From the NCBI GenBank assembly GCA_018648325.1, contig JABGRK010000011.1, forward strand, positions 85,578-149,577: a stretch of DNA of 64,000 bases, written 5' to 3'. The position numbers and the translations under genes were made by a program. The DNA comes from Chloroflexota bacterium. Lineage in GTDB: Bacteria; Chloroflexota; Dehalococcoidia; JABGRK01. Below are positions 36,075-45,125 of this stretch, in pieces (position 1 is the stretch's first letter; every line of letters begins with the position of its first letter). The notes below the pieces were generated by a model, which ran no database searches, was not told the DNA's origin, and was given only the letters and a program-made list of their open reading frames with translations.

Positions 36075-36286
36075 ACGGGCTTATACTCCTTGATACTGCT
36101 GTCGTACATTATATATCATGCTGAGCTAAAATAAAAAGACATCGTGTAACAAGGCCTAGCACAAATGTTCTGTTTATGGTAGAATATGGACCATTCTTTC
36201 GTACTAAAATACCAACGCTATCTACGTGTGTAGTGCCGATTTGAACTTACGGGATACATAGTAGAATACGGAAAAGGAGGATTGAT

Positions 36287-37399
36287 ATGGCTGGATCGAG
36301 ACGAACCGGCATCGCACACCTGCCGTTGCACCCCGGTAAGGCACCGCGCTGGCTTTTCCAGCGTATGGTCAAGCTATCGCATGAGATAGTCATTGCCATC
36401 GTTTCCGAGTTTGGCGCTGATGAAATGCTAAAACGCCTGTCCGACCCGTTCTGGTTTCAGTCACTGTCCTGTGTGCTTGGGTGGGACTGGCATTCCAGCG
36501 GCACCACGACGGTCGTCTGCGGCGCAATCAAGGAGAGCATCAAGGACATCAACCACGAACTGGGCCTGTACGCTGCTGGAGGCAAGGGCGGTACATCACG
36601 CAAAACCCCCGCTGAAGTAACGAAAGTTGGCGACGACACAGGACTGGACGCAGAGCCGTTGGTCTATGCCTCAAAGATGTCGGCCAAAGTCGATAACACC
36701 GCTGTTCAGGACGGATACCAGCTCTATCATCATTCGTTCTTTTTTACCGATAAAGGCCAGTGGGCTGTGGTGCAGCAGGGCATGAACAACGTAAACAACT
36801 ACGCACGCCGCTATCACTGGCTGGGCGAAACGGTGCAGGATTACGTCTGTGAGCCGCATGCAGGCATATGCACGCAGGTCAGAGGGCAAACACTGAACCT
36901 GGTGGCTCAGCAGAGCGAAAAGGCGCGTGGTGTGGTAACCCGGCTCGCTGCCGAAAAATCACCAGACAAAATGCTGGCAGAGATAAAACACTTGCAGTCG
37001 TGTGACCTGCCCGCGCGCCACCAGATCGTTGCCCGTGACATTCACCCCGATCGCCTGTACAAAACATTCGTCTCTACCTACGAGCTCAAAGCGCCAGACT
37101 TTGAAAGCCTGCTGGCAATCCCCGGCGTCGGCCCCAAAACGATACGTGCGCTCAGCTTGTTATCGGAGCTTTTATACGGTACAGCGCCCAGCATGTCTGA
37201 TCCGGCGCGGTTCAGTTTTGCGCACGGCGGCAAGGACGGCATACCCTATCCTGTCGACAGGCCTACCTACGACAAAACTATCGACGTGCTCAAGAATGCA
37301 GTACGCAAGGCAAAACTTGGCATCCGTGAGGAGATGGAGGCACTACGCCGCTTACACCGCGTATTTGACAGGGATTATCAGGGAACTCTGGTAAAGTAG
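36287..37399 (+). CDS. DUF763 family protein
   Basis: A 370-residue protein that matches DUF763: it starts RRTGIAHLPLHPGKAPRWLF, contains DWHSSGTTT and a central HSFFFTDKGQWAVVQQGMN segment, and ends with a helix-hairpin-helix motif (LAIPGVGPKTIRAL, near residue 275) that usually contacts DNA. AAAAGGAGG precedes the ATG. The family is common in archaea and thermophilic bacteria and has no established function; a nucleic-acid role is inferred from the HhH. Confidence 0.85.
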   Translation: MAGSRRTGIAHLPLHPGKAPRWLFQRMVKLSHEIVIAIVSEFGADEMLKRLSDPFWFQSLSCVLGWDWHSSGTTTVVCGAIKESIKDINHELGLYAAGGKGGTSRKTPAEVTKVGDDTGLDAEPLVYASKMSAKVDNTAVQDGYQLYHHSFFFTDKGQWAVVQQGMNNVNNYARRYHWLGETVQDYVCEPHAGICTQVRGQTLNLVAQQSEKARGVVTRLAAEKSPDKMLAEIKHLQSCDLPARHQIVARDIHPDRLYKTFVSTYELKAPDFESLLAIPGVGPKTIRALSLLSELLYGTAPSMSDPARFSFAHGGKDGIPYPVDRPTYDKTIDVLKNAVRKAKLGIREEMEALRRLHRVFDRDYQGTLVK

Positions 37400-37490
37400 C
37401 GACTGATTTATTTGTATCGAGCAGAAGTGATTATCTCCGTTTGTATAGTATTTCGATTTATCGTGTAGTACAGTAGAATCAGAGGAAAGC

Positions 37491-37577
37491 GGTGCAGGAT
37501 GCAATCCTGCCGGGGGCATTGGGGGTGTCCCCCAAATCTTAAAATACTTCCCCCAAGATTGGGGGTCAGGGGGTTGA
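37491..37577. repeat. Intergenic GC-rich repeat, copy 1
   Basis: About 87 bases sharing an ordered set of segments with copies at 37810 and 39570: GGTGCAGGAT-GCAATCCTGCC (a palindromic stem), then GGGGGTGTCCCCC (a second stem), then a less conserved middle, then a CCCCC...GGGGG element ending AGGGGGTTG. It lies between the DUF763 gene and a small reading frame. The paired stems suggest a RNA or DNA hairpin element, like REP or a MITE. Confidence 0.75.
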
Positions 37578-37583
37578 TTCTAA

Positions 37584-37733
37584 TTAGCTATCGTCGTGTT
37601 TAGACGTATACCGCCTCGTAACCATTTGTCCTACTACCACACCAACTACCACCCCGATAATGCTTAAGGTTGAATTGTCAGTGGTTAGCACAATTACTAC
37701 GCCAATGGGCACCCCAACCAGTAGTGCAATCAT
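37584..37733 (-). CDS. Possible small membrane protein
   Basis: A 49-residue frame from an ATG at 37733 encodes two hydrophobic segments (ALLVGVPIGVVIVL and GVVVGVVVG) with a basic, hydrophilic tail RRYTSKHDDS. The frame stays open upstream, where AAGGAG occurs without a standard start codon at usable distance, so the start is doubtful. It lies between two copies of the intergenic repeat. It may be a real small protein or a leftover. Confidence 0.35.
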   Translation of the reverse strand: MIALLVGVPIGVVIVLTTDNSTLSIIGVVVGVVVGQMVTRRYTSKHDDS

Positions 37734-37809
37734 AATACCCAGTAATATTCCTATAATATCTCTTCTATTCGTTTGCTTGCTCCTTATAGTGACTTGTTCA
37801 TAAATAAGC

Positions 37810-37893
37810 GGTGCAGGATGTAATCTTGCCGGAGGCTGGGGGTGTCCCCCAAAGCGCTCTCCTCCTCCATGAGCGGGGGATAAAGGGGGTTGG
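37810..37893. repeat. Intergenic GC-rich repeat, copy 2
   Basis: Same orientation and layout as copy 1: GGTGCAGGATGTAATCTTGCC, GGGGGTGTCCCCC, then GGGGGATAAAGGGGGTTGG. The first stem has two compensating-looking changes (C to T in each arm), which keep it mostly paired. It ends just after the stop of the immunity-protein-like gene. Confidence 0.75.
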
Positions 37894-37900
37894 CTAGCAT

Positions 37901-38323
37901 TTATAACTGCATAAGCGTTTCTTCGTTGATATCGAAAAGCTTATATATATCATTCATAAGTTTGACGTGATCAAAATCCTTTCTTGCTCTTTGCCCCAGT
38001 ATCTTGATTGATTCAACGATATTATTTAGCAGCAGCAGTTTTCTTTTTTCATAATCTGCAGCTTTGAATTTGTTGTAATCTATTCTTAATCTAAAATCCG
38101 CTTCTGCGGTTTTTCTCTTAAATAGCTTTCGTTCTTTAAAGAAACCCTCTTCTAATAGCCCTCGCTTTGGATCTATGATAATCGGAATTATTCCTATATC
38201 AACAACTTCTGACCCATAATTAGTGTTTTCTAAAGTATTTAGTATTGGCTCAATTTCCATCTCAATTTGCATGCAGGCTTCACTGATGCCATGATCTAAT
38301 TCTCCACTCAAGAAAAACTTCAT
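37901..38323 (-). CDS. Immunity protein-like (Imm44-like), unknown
   Basis: A 140-residue protein starting MKFFLSGELDHG with a mid-region IIPIIIDPKRG and a long charged helix (DYEKRKLLLLNNIVESIKIL). This pattern resembles Imm44-type immunity proteins of polymorphic toxin systems, but the match is from memory of the pattern. No toxin gene is adjacent; the neighbour three bases upstream encodes an MgtC protein. An orphan immunity or a mis-assignment are both possible. Confidence 0.45.
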   Translation of the reverse strand: MKFFLSGELDHGISEACMQIEMEIEPILNTLENTNYGSEVVDIGIIPIIIDPKRGLLEEGFFKERKLFKRKTAEADFRLRIDYNKFKAADYEKRKLLLLNNIVESIKILGQRARKDFDHVKLMNDIYKLFDINEETLMQL

Positions 38324-38325
38324 TA

Positions 38326-38802
38326 CTACTCGCTGCCGTCGTGCTTAACTTCTCGTTTGTCTTCATCTGCCGATAGGTGAATAAAGGCAGGCAGTAGCAG
38401 TATCACCAGCGCTATCACCCACGTAACTGTGGCTATTATGTAGAACCCCGCTCCAAAGGCCATACCTATGGCGGCAATAACCCATATGGTGGCAGCGGTG
38501 GTCAGCCCGCTTATGGAAAACTTGGTGCGAATGATCGTACCGGCGCCCAAAAAGCCTATGCCTATTGCAATGCCCGCCGCTACCCGTGACGTATCGGTTA
38601 CGTCGGAGGCGAACGCATGAATCGATAGTATCGTCAGCAGCGCCGAGCCAACACATACCAGGCTGTTTGTGCGAAAACCAGCCGGCTTGTGGGCATGCCC
38701 GCGCTCAAACCCTATAACGCCTCCCGCTATGGCAGCCATCAGTATGCGCAGTGCCGCATCAACCTCCGGCCATGGCGTCAGTTCTAACGGAGTCAGAGTC
38801 AT
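38326..38802 (-). CDS. MgtC/SapB family membrane protein
   Basis: A 158-residue protein with four to five transmembrane segments. It has the conserved MgtC pattern: ILMAAIAGGVIGFERG, then KPAGFRTNSLVCVGSAL and IGFLGAGTIIRT. It lacks the extended C-terminal domain of the pathogenicity-associated MgtC, so it belongs with the short SapB-like forms. A role in magnesium or envelope stress is possible but not shown. Confidence 0.88.
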   Translation of the reverse strand: MTLTPLELTPWPEVDAALRILMAAIAGGVIGFERGHAHKPAGFRTNSLVCVGSALLTILSIHAFASDVTDTSRVAAGIAIGIGFLGAGTIIRTKFSISGLTTAATIWVIAAIGMAFGAGFYIIATVTWVIALVILLLPAFIHLSADEDKREVKHDGSE

Positions 38803-38859
38803 GTGTTCTCACCTTCGTATCTCAGTATTGATACATTTTTACATGGTGGGATGCGAGTG

Positions 38860-39492
38860 TCAATAAGAGGTGGGCTTATTCCGAAGGTGCTCTTTCCCAA
38901 ACAAGATATCCTTCTCTGCCAGTGTTTCGATTATTTCTGAGGTTAGCTTACTATTACTAAGAAAGTTGCAATCTTCATCTGGCAAAGATGTTAGTACACC
39001 AGTAACCGGAATTGTAGTCTCGGCAAAAGATATGGTATGTCTAATCTTTTCGTTTGTATGGCCTCTTCCGACTAATAACCAATAAACTTCGTCTCCGTAA
39101 GCCCTAAAATATGGCTTCTGTTGCTCCACCCACGCATCAGTAGGTCTTGAAGTTAAATCCTCAAATACACATGCCTGTGCACTGCCGCTATCCATAAACG
39201 TGTGGATGATATCAATTGCATATGAATCAAAATGAAGGAGTGGAACGAAGACACTCCCATCGTTACATTTCTTCCACTCAGATTTAGGTGGCTGTGGTAT
39301 TATCCCACCACCATCAAAATCCTCTATATTCTCAAGATATCCTTCTGAAGGTAGTGCTGTGGTAACCTGTCCGGCTTTTAGATCGAGGTGTTTTAGGACA
39401 TGTTTAGCCAAACTGAGTCCACAAGTCTCCATGGTTTCACGAATGTAGCCTGTAGCCTTAGAACCAAGAGTGTATATTTTATACTCGCTCAT
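38860..39492 (-). CDS. Hypothetical protein
   Basis: A 210-residue protein without recognisable motifs, signal peptide or membrane segments. It has a mixed alpha/beta look with LLVGRGHTN near the middle. Codon usage is a little more AT-rich than its neighbours, and a repeat copy lies just downstream (39570), which fits an accessory gene. No function is proposed. Confidence 0.5.
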   Translation of the reverse strand: MSEYKIYTLGSKATGYIRETMETCGLSLAKHVLKHLDLKAGQVTTALPSEGYLENIEDFDGGGIIPQPPKSEWKKCNDGSVFVPLLHFDSYAIDIIHTFMDSGSAQACVFEDLTSRPTDAWVEQQKPYFRAYGDEVYWLLVGRGHTNEKIRHTISFAETTIPVTGVLTSLPDEDCNFLSNSKLTSEIIETLAEKDILFGKEHLRNKPTSY

Positions 39493-39569
39493 AGTTGTCC
39501 GCCCTCAAAATAATGCTATTAACAGTATATTCTGGCACGGATAACTGCACGTGTCAACAAAAAAAAGAA

Positions 39570-39660
39570 GGTGCAGGATGCAATCCTGCCGGGGGTATTG
39601 GGGGTGTCCCCCAAATCTCTAACCTAACTTCCCCCATGAATGGGGGATCAAGGGGGTTGA
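39570..39660. repeat. Intergenic GC-rich repeat, copy 3
   Basis: Same order as copies 1 and 2: GGTGCAGGATGCAATCCTGCC, GGGGGTATTGGGGGTGTCCCCC, then CCCCCATGAATGGGGGATCAAGGGGG. The first 52 bases are almost identical to copy 1. It lies between the hypothetical gene at 38860 and the acs terminator. Confidence 0.78.
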
Positions 39661-39668
39661 TGCCTTAA

Positions 39669-39702
39669 CAAAAAAGAGCGGCTGGTGAAATACCAACCGC
39701 TC
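39669..39702 (-). terminator. Intrinsic terminator of acs
   Basis: On the minus strand GAGCGGTTGGT pairs with ACCAGCCGCTC across a loop and is followed by TTTTTT. It begins about 30 bases after the acs stop codon. The pairing is perfect except for one wobble. Confidence 0.75.
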
Positions 39703-39731
39703 AAATTTAAAACTATTGTTTTGTTGTGATA

Positions 39732-41702
39732 CTAAACGCGCTCCTGCACCAGCGAATCCACTACAGAAGGATCAGCCAGCGTGCTGGTGTCACCCAGCTC
39801 AGTGTCGCCTGCGCTTATCTTGGTCAGAATCCTGCGCATGATCTTGCCGCTTCTGGTCTTGGGCAGTGCGTTGGCAAACTGAATCTTGTCGGGAGTGGCA
39901 ATGGGGCCGATCTCCTTGCGCACATGCTTGACCAGCTCTTTCTTGAGCTCATCCGTAGTATCAACATCAAGCTTCAGGGTTACGAATGCGTAAATGCCCT
40001 GTCCCTTGATCTCATGCGGGAATCCAACCACTGCGGCCTCGGCTACATGCTCGTGAGCTACCAGTGCGCTCTCAACCTCGGCGGTACCAATGCGGTGACC
40101 CGATACGTTTATAACGTCGTCAATACGGCCCATCAACCAGTAGTAGCCGTCTTCATCAAGCCGACATCCATCGCCCGTGGTGTATACACCCGGGAACCTG
40201 ATGAAATAGGTATTCTTGAATCGCTCTTCCTCACCATACACCTTGCGCATAAGTCCCGGCCAAGGTTTCTTGATAACCAGCCACCCGCCGACGTGAGGCT
40301 CAGTAATTTCTTCGCCTTCATCGTTCAGAATTGCCGGCTCAACGCCAAAGAAGGGAACACTTGCCGAACCCGGTTTAATGGGTGTTGCACCCGGGAACGG
40401 TGTGATTATAAATCCTCCGGTCTCGGTCTGCCAGTAGGTATCTACTATGGGAGACTTGCTCTTACCGATTACCTCGTAGTACCACATCCACGCCTCTGGA
40501 TTGATCGGCTCACCAACCGAACCAAGAATACGTATGCTGCTCATATCGCGGTTATTGGGCCAGTCGTCGCCGTCACGCATGATGGCGCGAATTGCCGTAG
40601 GAGCGGTGTAGAATAGTGTTACCTTGTACTTCTCGACGATCTCCCAGAACCTGTCCGGCTTGGGATAATTGGGTACACCCTCGAACATGATGCTGGTTGC
40701 GCCTAAGGACAAGGGTCCATAAACGATGTAGCTATGTCCGGTGACCCATCCGATGTCGGCGGTGCACCAGTAAATGTCCGTATCTTTGTGATCGAAAACG
40801 TACTTGAATGTCTGGTTTGTGTACAGCAGATATCCTGCCTGCGTGTGCAGTACGCCCTTAGGTTTGCCGGTTGAGCCACTGGTGTACAGGATAAACAGCG
40901 GGTCTTCCGAGTCCATCCACTCCGGCTCACACACGTCGCTGATATCGTCTGCCGCCATTTCCTCGTCGTAATATACATCGCGGCCTGCCTGCATGTTTGC
41001 TTCCGCTGCCGGTGCGCGCTTGACTACCAGGCAAGTCTTAACATCCGGGCAAGACTCCATTGCCATGTCAGCGTTGGCCTTACTGGCAATAACCTTGCCT
41101 CCACGATAGTATCCGTCGGAGCAGATCAGGTAGTTAGACTCACAGTCAATTATCCTGTCTCTGAGTGCCTCAGCACTGAAACCGCCGAATATAATAGAAT
41201 GTATAGCACCGATTCTGGCACACGCCATCATGGTTATGGCCAGCTCCGGAATCATTGGCAAATAAATAGAAACACGATCCCCCTTTTTAACGCCGTGTTT
41301 CTTGAGTACGTTGGCTGCTTTGCATACTTCGTTGTACAGCTGCTGATAGGTAAGGGTAAGCGCATCGCCAATATCCCCCTCCCATATCAGTGCGGTCTTG
41401 TCCTTTTTGTCTGTGGACAGGTGTCTGTCAAGGCAGTTGTAGGTAACGTTGATCTTGCCGCCCACAAACCACTCGTGTTTAGCATTTTTGAAGTCTTCAA
41501 CCAGTACCTTGTCCCATTTTTTGAACCAGTCAAGCTCCTCGGCCCTTTCGGCCCAGAATTTCTCCGGATCTGCGATGGACTGCGCGTACATCTGTTTGTA
41601 CTGATCCATTGATTTTATATAGGCCTGCTCGCTGAGCTTCGGTGGTGGATTAAATACCCGATTTTCAATCATCACCGATGCGATCGATTTTTCTTCTGTC
41701 AT
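39732..41702 (-). CDS. acs: Acetyl-CoA synthetase
   Basis: A 656-residue AMP-forming acetate-CoA ligase. Present are the P-loop-like [13 protein letters not shown], the TYWQTETGG adenylation motif, [20 protein letters not shown], and the C-terminal [11 protein letters not shown] with the lysine that is usually acetylated for control. It converts acetate, ATP and CoA to acetyl-CoA. It stands alone between the repeat-bearing accessory region and the kor operon. TTGAGC/TAAAAT-like boxes occur upstream, but spacing is poor. Confidence 0.96.
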   Translation of the reverse strand: MTEEKSIASVMIENRVFNPPPKLSEQAYIKSMDQYKQMYAQSIADPEKFWAERAEELDWFKKWDKVLVEDFKNAKHEWFVGGKINVTYNCLDRHLSTDKKDKTALIWEGDIGDALTLTYQQLYNEVCKAANVLKKHGVKKGDRVSIYLPMIPELAITMMACARIGAIHSIIFGGFSAEALRDRIIDCESNYLICSDGYYRGGKVIASKANADMAMESCPDVKTCLVVKRAPAAEANMQAGRDVYYDEEMAADDISDVCEPEWMDSEDPLFILYTSGSTGKPKGVLHTQAGYLLYTNQTFKYVFDHKDTDIYWCTADIGWVTGHSYIVYGPLSLGATSIMFEGVPNYPKPDRFWEIVEKYKVTLFYTAPTAIRAIMRDGDDWPNNRDMSSIRILGSVGEPINPEAWMWYYEVIGKSKSPIVDTYWQTETGGFIITPFPGATPIKPGSASVPFFGVEPAILNDEGEEITEPHVGGWLVIKKPWPGLMRKVYGEEERFKNTYFIRFPGVYTTGDGCRLDEDGYYWLMGRIDDVINVSGHRIGTAEVESALVAHEHVAEAAVVGFPHEIKGQGIYAFVTLKLDVDTTDELKKELVKHVRKEIGPIATPDKIQFANALPKTRSGKIMRRILTKISAGDTELGDTSTLADPSVVDSLVQERV

Positions 41703-41762
41703 TATTTCCTCCTGATTTTATCTTCCTACCCAATATAATTTTAACAAAATTGAGTTCGGCTC

Positions 41763-41813
41763 AATAGCGATAAAACTCCTGATTGTGTCCAAGCTAATAG
41801 AGATAAAACTCCT
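41763..41813. repeat. Pair of 18-base direct repeats upstream of acs
   Basis: AATAG(C/A)GATAAAACTCCT occurs at 41763-41780 and 41796-41813, 33 bases apart, or about three helical turns. The rest of the 288-base gap before the kor genes has no coding signal. The pair could be a regulator-binding site, or resembles the multiple end repeats of IS21-type elements with the transposase lost. The two readings cannot be separated from this sequence. Confidence 0.45.
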
Positions 41814-41990
41814 ATGGTCATCAGGTAGATTCACTTGACTTATACCCATCCATTATTTCAGGATTGGCCAATTCCACTACATATAATTACGTACCAGACG
41901 AAACCCAAATAGGGTAGTTGGGCTCATAAAAATGACTTAAAGCGCTCAAATATCGGGTCATACTTATACTGCAATCAGCATGGTAAATGA

Positions 41991-42548
41991 TTACTTGGGT
42001 AGATAACCGGGACGATTGCTTGCGAAGTCTCGTTCAGGGTTCTTTTTCGATCGCGCGCCACGGCCAAGATCGCCCTCTGTAAGCGAGTAACCGTAGTGCG
42101 TTGCTAGTAAGTTCTCGTCGCGGTATTTAAGAGGTAGTACTTTCATAAGTGCCTCATCCGGTATCTCGATGCCCACCAGCGCAATCAGTTTGCCCAGCGC
42201 TATCATGTTACCGAATATCGCCTTACCGAACCGCTCCTCGCCCAGTTGCTCAAACGGAATCTGTTCATCAGTACAAAGGCCGGTCTGGCATACCGTTTTT
42301 TCGGAAGCAAATCCATCACCTTTGTCCGATAGCTTGAGCAGTATGTCGGCGTCATTACCCACCACCGGATTATCAATTGGCTTATCATCAAAAACAAGGT
42401 AGGCAACACTCATCGCCCCCCGAACAGATGAATCGTAGTCGTTAAGCAGGCTGACTTCATAGCCAAGATTGGTAAGCAGCACGGCCAGCGTATGGCCTAT
42501 CACCCTTACCCCCTGACCACCCTCTCCTGATACAATGACCTTTTTCAT
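41991..42548 (-). CDS. korC: 2-oxoacid:ferredoxin oxidoreductase, gamma subunit
   Basis: A 185-residue gamma subunit. It begins VSGEGGQGVRVIGHTLA, the typical gamma signature, with DYDSSVRGAMSVAYL following. The ATG at 42548 overlaps the beta subunit stop by four bases; a longer frame would lie inside the beta gene. It forms one complex with the genes upstream, in the order delta-alpha-beta-gamma. Confidence 0.88.
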   Translation of the reverse strand: MKKVIVSGEGGQGVRVIGHTLAVLLTNLGYEVSLLNDYDSSVRGAMSVAYLVFDDKPIDNPVVGNDADILLKLSDKGDGFASEKTVCQTGLCTDEQIPFEQLGEERFGKAIFGNMIALGKLIALVGIEIPDEALMKVLPLKYRDENLLATHYGYSLTEGDLGRGARSKKNPERDFASNRPGYLPK

Positions 42549-43288
42549 GCACTTGAGTCCTTTTTGATAATGCCAATCTGGAACGGCTCCAAGACATCGG
42601 TTCCTTCCGGTGCCTGTTTGTAAGTTGAGCGGTAGTATTGCAGCATCTCGTATGCGGAGGCAAATCCCAGCCTGCGCCCGTTGTTTTCGATGCAGTTGCA
42701 TACCAGATCTACAAAAGCAAATCCCGGCCAGGCGATGGCCTCCTTTATGCATTTGCGCAGGTGAGCCTGATGATAGATGGTGGTGCGCGCATAGAAGTAA
42801 CTGGCGTTTGCGCGCATCAATCCCTGTATATTTACCGGCTCGTACGGTGATCCCACGGGTGTGCTGGTTGTTTTCGTACCCTTTGGCGTTGTAGGGCCCG
42901 CTTGTCCGCCGGTTAGTCCGTATACCTGGTTGCTGTTGCAGATGACGGCCAGATTGGCGTTGCGCCTTGAGACGTGAACCAGATGGTTGCCGCCAATGCT
43001 GGCCAGATCACCATCGCCCGATACAACAATGACATTCAGATCGGGATTGACGATTTTGACTGCCTCAGCGAAGGGCAGCGTGCGTCCGTGCAGTGTATAT
43101 GTTCCGTCCATGTTGAAATACTCAGGCATTCTGGCGGTACATCCCACACCTGATACCAGCGTCGAGTTTGTGTGATCCAGCCCAAGCTCATCCATGGTCA
43201 TGGCCAGCTGAATAGCTATCTGCCCGATGCCGCATCCCGGACACCAGCTTGTGGGGTACAGATCAAGTTTGAGTAAGTCTTTAAACAT
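42545..43288 (-). CDS. korB: 2-oxoacid:ferredoxin oxidoreductase, beta subunit (TPP-binding)
   Basis: A 247-residue beta subunit with SWCPGCGIGQI at the N-terminus (cluster ligands) and the TPP motif GDGDLASIGGNH through NSNQVYGLTGGQ. The pattern GLTGGQ-x-SPTTP-like is typical of 2-oxoglutarate oxidoreductase. It overlaps the alpha subunit gene by one base. A further Cys of the family cluster is not clearly assigned here. Confidence 0.9.
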   Translation of the reverse strand: MFKDLLKLDLYPTSWCPGCGIGQIAIQLAMTMDELGLDHTNSTLVSGVGCTARMPEYFNMDGTYTLHGRTLPFAEAVKIVNPDLNVIVVSGDGDLASIGGNHLVHVSRRNANLAVICNSNQVYGLTGGQAGPTTPKGTKTTSTPVGSPYEPVNIQGLMRANASYFYARTTIYHQAHLRKCIKEAIAWPGFAFVDLVCNCIENNGRRLGFASAYEMLQYYRSTYKQAPEGTDVLEPFQIGIIKKDSSA

Positions 43289-44334
43289 TAGTCTATTTCC
43301 AGCCCCAGTTTCTCGGATAGCCCCTGCTTTGCCAACGCCAGATTTATCCTGCCGCCCTGCAGTGGAACACTAATAACATCGCGATGCAGCTCACGCTCAA
43401 CCAGCGATGCGTATTGTCCATCGTTTGCCTCTATTACAACAATGTTCTTGTAGTCCTTAGCGCACTCTTTCAACTCGTGGCTTAGGACCGGAAAAATACG
43501 AATGGGTCTAAACATACCAACCTTTGGAGCAAGCGGTGAGATCACTCTGGAAACGATACCGAAAGATATGAGCAAAGTGTCGCTTGCCTTATTTTCTGTG
43601 TACTCATAATAGATGTGGTTGGCTGCGACTTTTGCGTTTCTCGTTTTGACCTTGCTTAGCCAATCCTTATAATTGTCAGCATCTGCCGTCTGCGAATTGT
43701 TGTCCTCATCGTGAGCAAGTCCTGTAAAAAAGCGCTTGCCCGTTCCCAGTGGCGCTCTGGCCCTCGGAGTAACCTTTACGTCGATATCGTCTAGATCGAC
43801 AACCTCGCTGAGATGTCCGATAAACCCGTCTGCCAGCAGTATCACCGGTGACAGCGACTCCTCCGCAGCGCTGAAGGCAGCAACGGCGTATTTGTAACAC
43901 TCCGCAACCGAGTTAGGATAGAATACTATCGGATAGTAATCGCCTGCGCTGCCGTAGTGCGTCTGGATTATATCCTGCTGTGCCGGCATGGTGGGCATGG
44001 ATGTCGCCGGACCCACTCGCTGTACGTTGACCAGCACAGTTGGTATTTCCACCATATGCCCGTAGCCGATGGCCTCCTGCATCAGTGTGATCCCCGGTCC
44101 CGATGTGGCTGTAAACGACTTGGCCCCGGCAAGCGACGCTCCCATTATGGCATTGGCTGCAGCTATCTCATCCTCGCTTTGCACGAATCCGAATCCGGGG
44201 GTTTTTGATGCGTGCTCTGCCGTCAGTATCAGCATTTCGGTGGCCGGGCTAATGGGGTAACCTGCAAAGAAGTTTGCCCCTGCCTTAACGGCTCCTGCCA
44301 CAATGGCTTCACATCCCTGAACAAGGTGCCTCAT
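43288..44334 (-). CDS. korA: 2-oxoacid:ferredoxin oxidoreductase, alpha subunit
   Basis: A 348-residue alpha subunit with GYPISPATEML, the SEDEIAAANAIMGASLAGAK region and RVGPATSMPTMPAQQD, which marks the 2-oxoglutarate-type alpha subunits. The C-terminal domain ends in a pyrimidine-binding-like segment. ATGA overlap joins it to korD. The best guess for substrate is 2-oxoglutarate, from these motifs and operon order. Confidence 0.9.
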   Translation of the reverse strand: MRHLVQGCEAIVAGAVKAGANFFAGYPISPATEMLILTAEHASKTPGFGFVQSEDEIAAANAIMGASLAGAKSFTATSGPGITLMQEAIGYGHMVEIPTVLVNVQRVGPATSMPTMPAQQDIIQTHYGSAGDYYPIVFYPNSVAECYKYAVAAFSAAEESLSPVILLADGFIGHLSEVVDLDDIDVKVTPRARAPLGTGKRFFTGLAHDEDNNSQTADADNYKDWLSKVKTRNAKVAANHIYYEYTENKASDTLLISFGIVSRVISPLAPKVGMFRPIRIFPVLSHELKECAKDYKNIVVIEANDGQYASLVERELHRDVISVPLQGGRINLALAKQGLSEKLGLEID

Positions 44335-44567
44335 GGTTTGGCTCCCTCGCTTGAGCGCGGAGTAATAACTTCTATGGCAAGATCAGGGCACATCTTCTGG
44401 CACACGCCAATCCTGTCGCAGTTGTCATTCTGGATGATGATGTCGTTTTTGAGCATCAACGCCTGTTTAGGGCAGGCCTCCACACAGATGTGACAGCGCT
44501 TGCACCGGTCGGCGTACCAGCGTATTTTGGTGTACTCTATGATACTTGGTGTTGATACCGTTTTCAT
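44331..44567 (-). CDS. korD: 2-oxoacid:ferredoxin oxidoreductase, delta (ferredoxin) subunit
   Basis: A 78-residue two-cluster ferredoxin subunit. The first motif is complete (C22, C25, C28, C32-P). The second has C50, then Ile53 in place of the second cysteine, then C56 and C60-P. A [3Fe-4S] cluster or a lost second cluster is expected. It is the first gene of the kor operon. Confidence 0.85.
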   Translation of the reverse strand: MKTVSTPSIIEYTKIRWYADRCKRCHICVEACPKQALMLKNDIIIQNDNCDRIGVCQKMCPDLAIEVITPRSSEGAKP

Positions 44568-44582
44568 AAAGCTAACAACTTT

Positions 44583-45107
44583 CTATTCCCCAAGCGGCGT
44601 TTCAAATCTGCGCAACAGGAACATATCGTTGCCTTCTCTGATCAGTTTCAGCTCTTCCGTTAATAGCTCAAGGTGCCCCTTTTCTATTTGAGCCAGTTCC
44701 TTGAGTATCCCCTTGGCCACTATGTCAGATGTTTTCTCGGCCAGGTCTTTATAGAAAGAAGACGCTTGAGCTTCAGCCTTCATGGCGCTTTTTATGATTT
44801 GGACTTCAGCCGCATAAACATCAGATTCTGTGCCAGTCTGCTTAAAGGAAGGTAACTGAGAGCACTCTATGGGTTCTGAAAGGGCTCCGCCTTTCACCTT
44901 TGTTTGGGCGGTAAATTTTCGTCCTTTTTTGTATTGGTTAATTAGTGCGCTAAGGAGAGTTTGATGCCCTAATTCCTCCCGCGCCAGCCATAAATAGACC
45001 TGTTTGTTGTTTGCACTCGTGGTTTTAGACGCGGCCTTTGTGTATAACTTGCCTGCCTCTTTTTCTGCGTCAATGGCCATACTGAGCACTCTCTCAAGTT
45101 CTGTCAT
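44583..45107 (-). CDS. Ferritin-like / rubrerythrin-related diiron protein
   Basis: A 174-residue four-helix protein with two halves, each bearing a Glu helix and an ExxH: EKEAGKLY with EELGH, and AEAQASSFY with IEKGH. These give a diiron site. The C-terminal rubredoxin domain of rubrerythrin is absent. It follows the kor genes' upstream neighbour, the flavodiiron gene, and fits peroxide or iron handling. Confidence 0.82.
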   Translation of the reverse strand: MTELERVLSMAIDAEKEAGKLYTKAASKTTSANNKQVYLWLAREELGHQTLLSALINQYKKGRKFTAQTKVKGGALSEPIECSQLPSFKQTGTESDVYAAEVQIIKSAMKAEAQASSFYKDLAEKTSDIVAKGILKELAQIEKGHLELLTEELKLIREGNDMFLLRRFETPLGE

Positions 45108-45125
45108 GATAAGTCCTCCCTAAAG

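Noticed and set aside
39726-40616. 296-residue plus-strand frame across acs
   Set aside because: It is the antisense shadow of acetyl-CoA synthetase, with no start signal.
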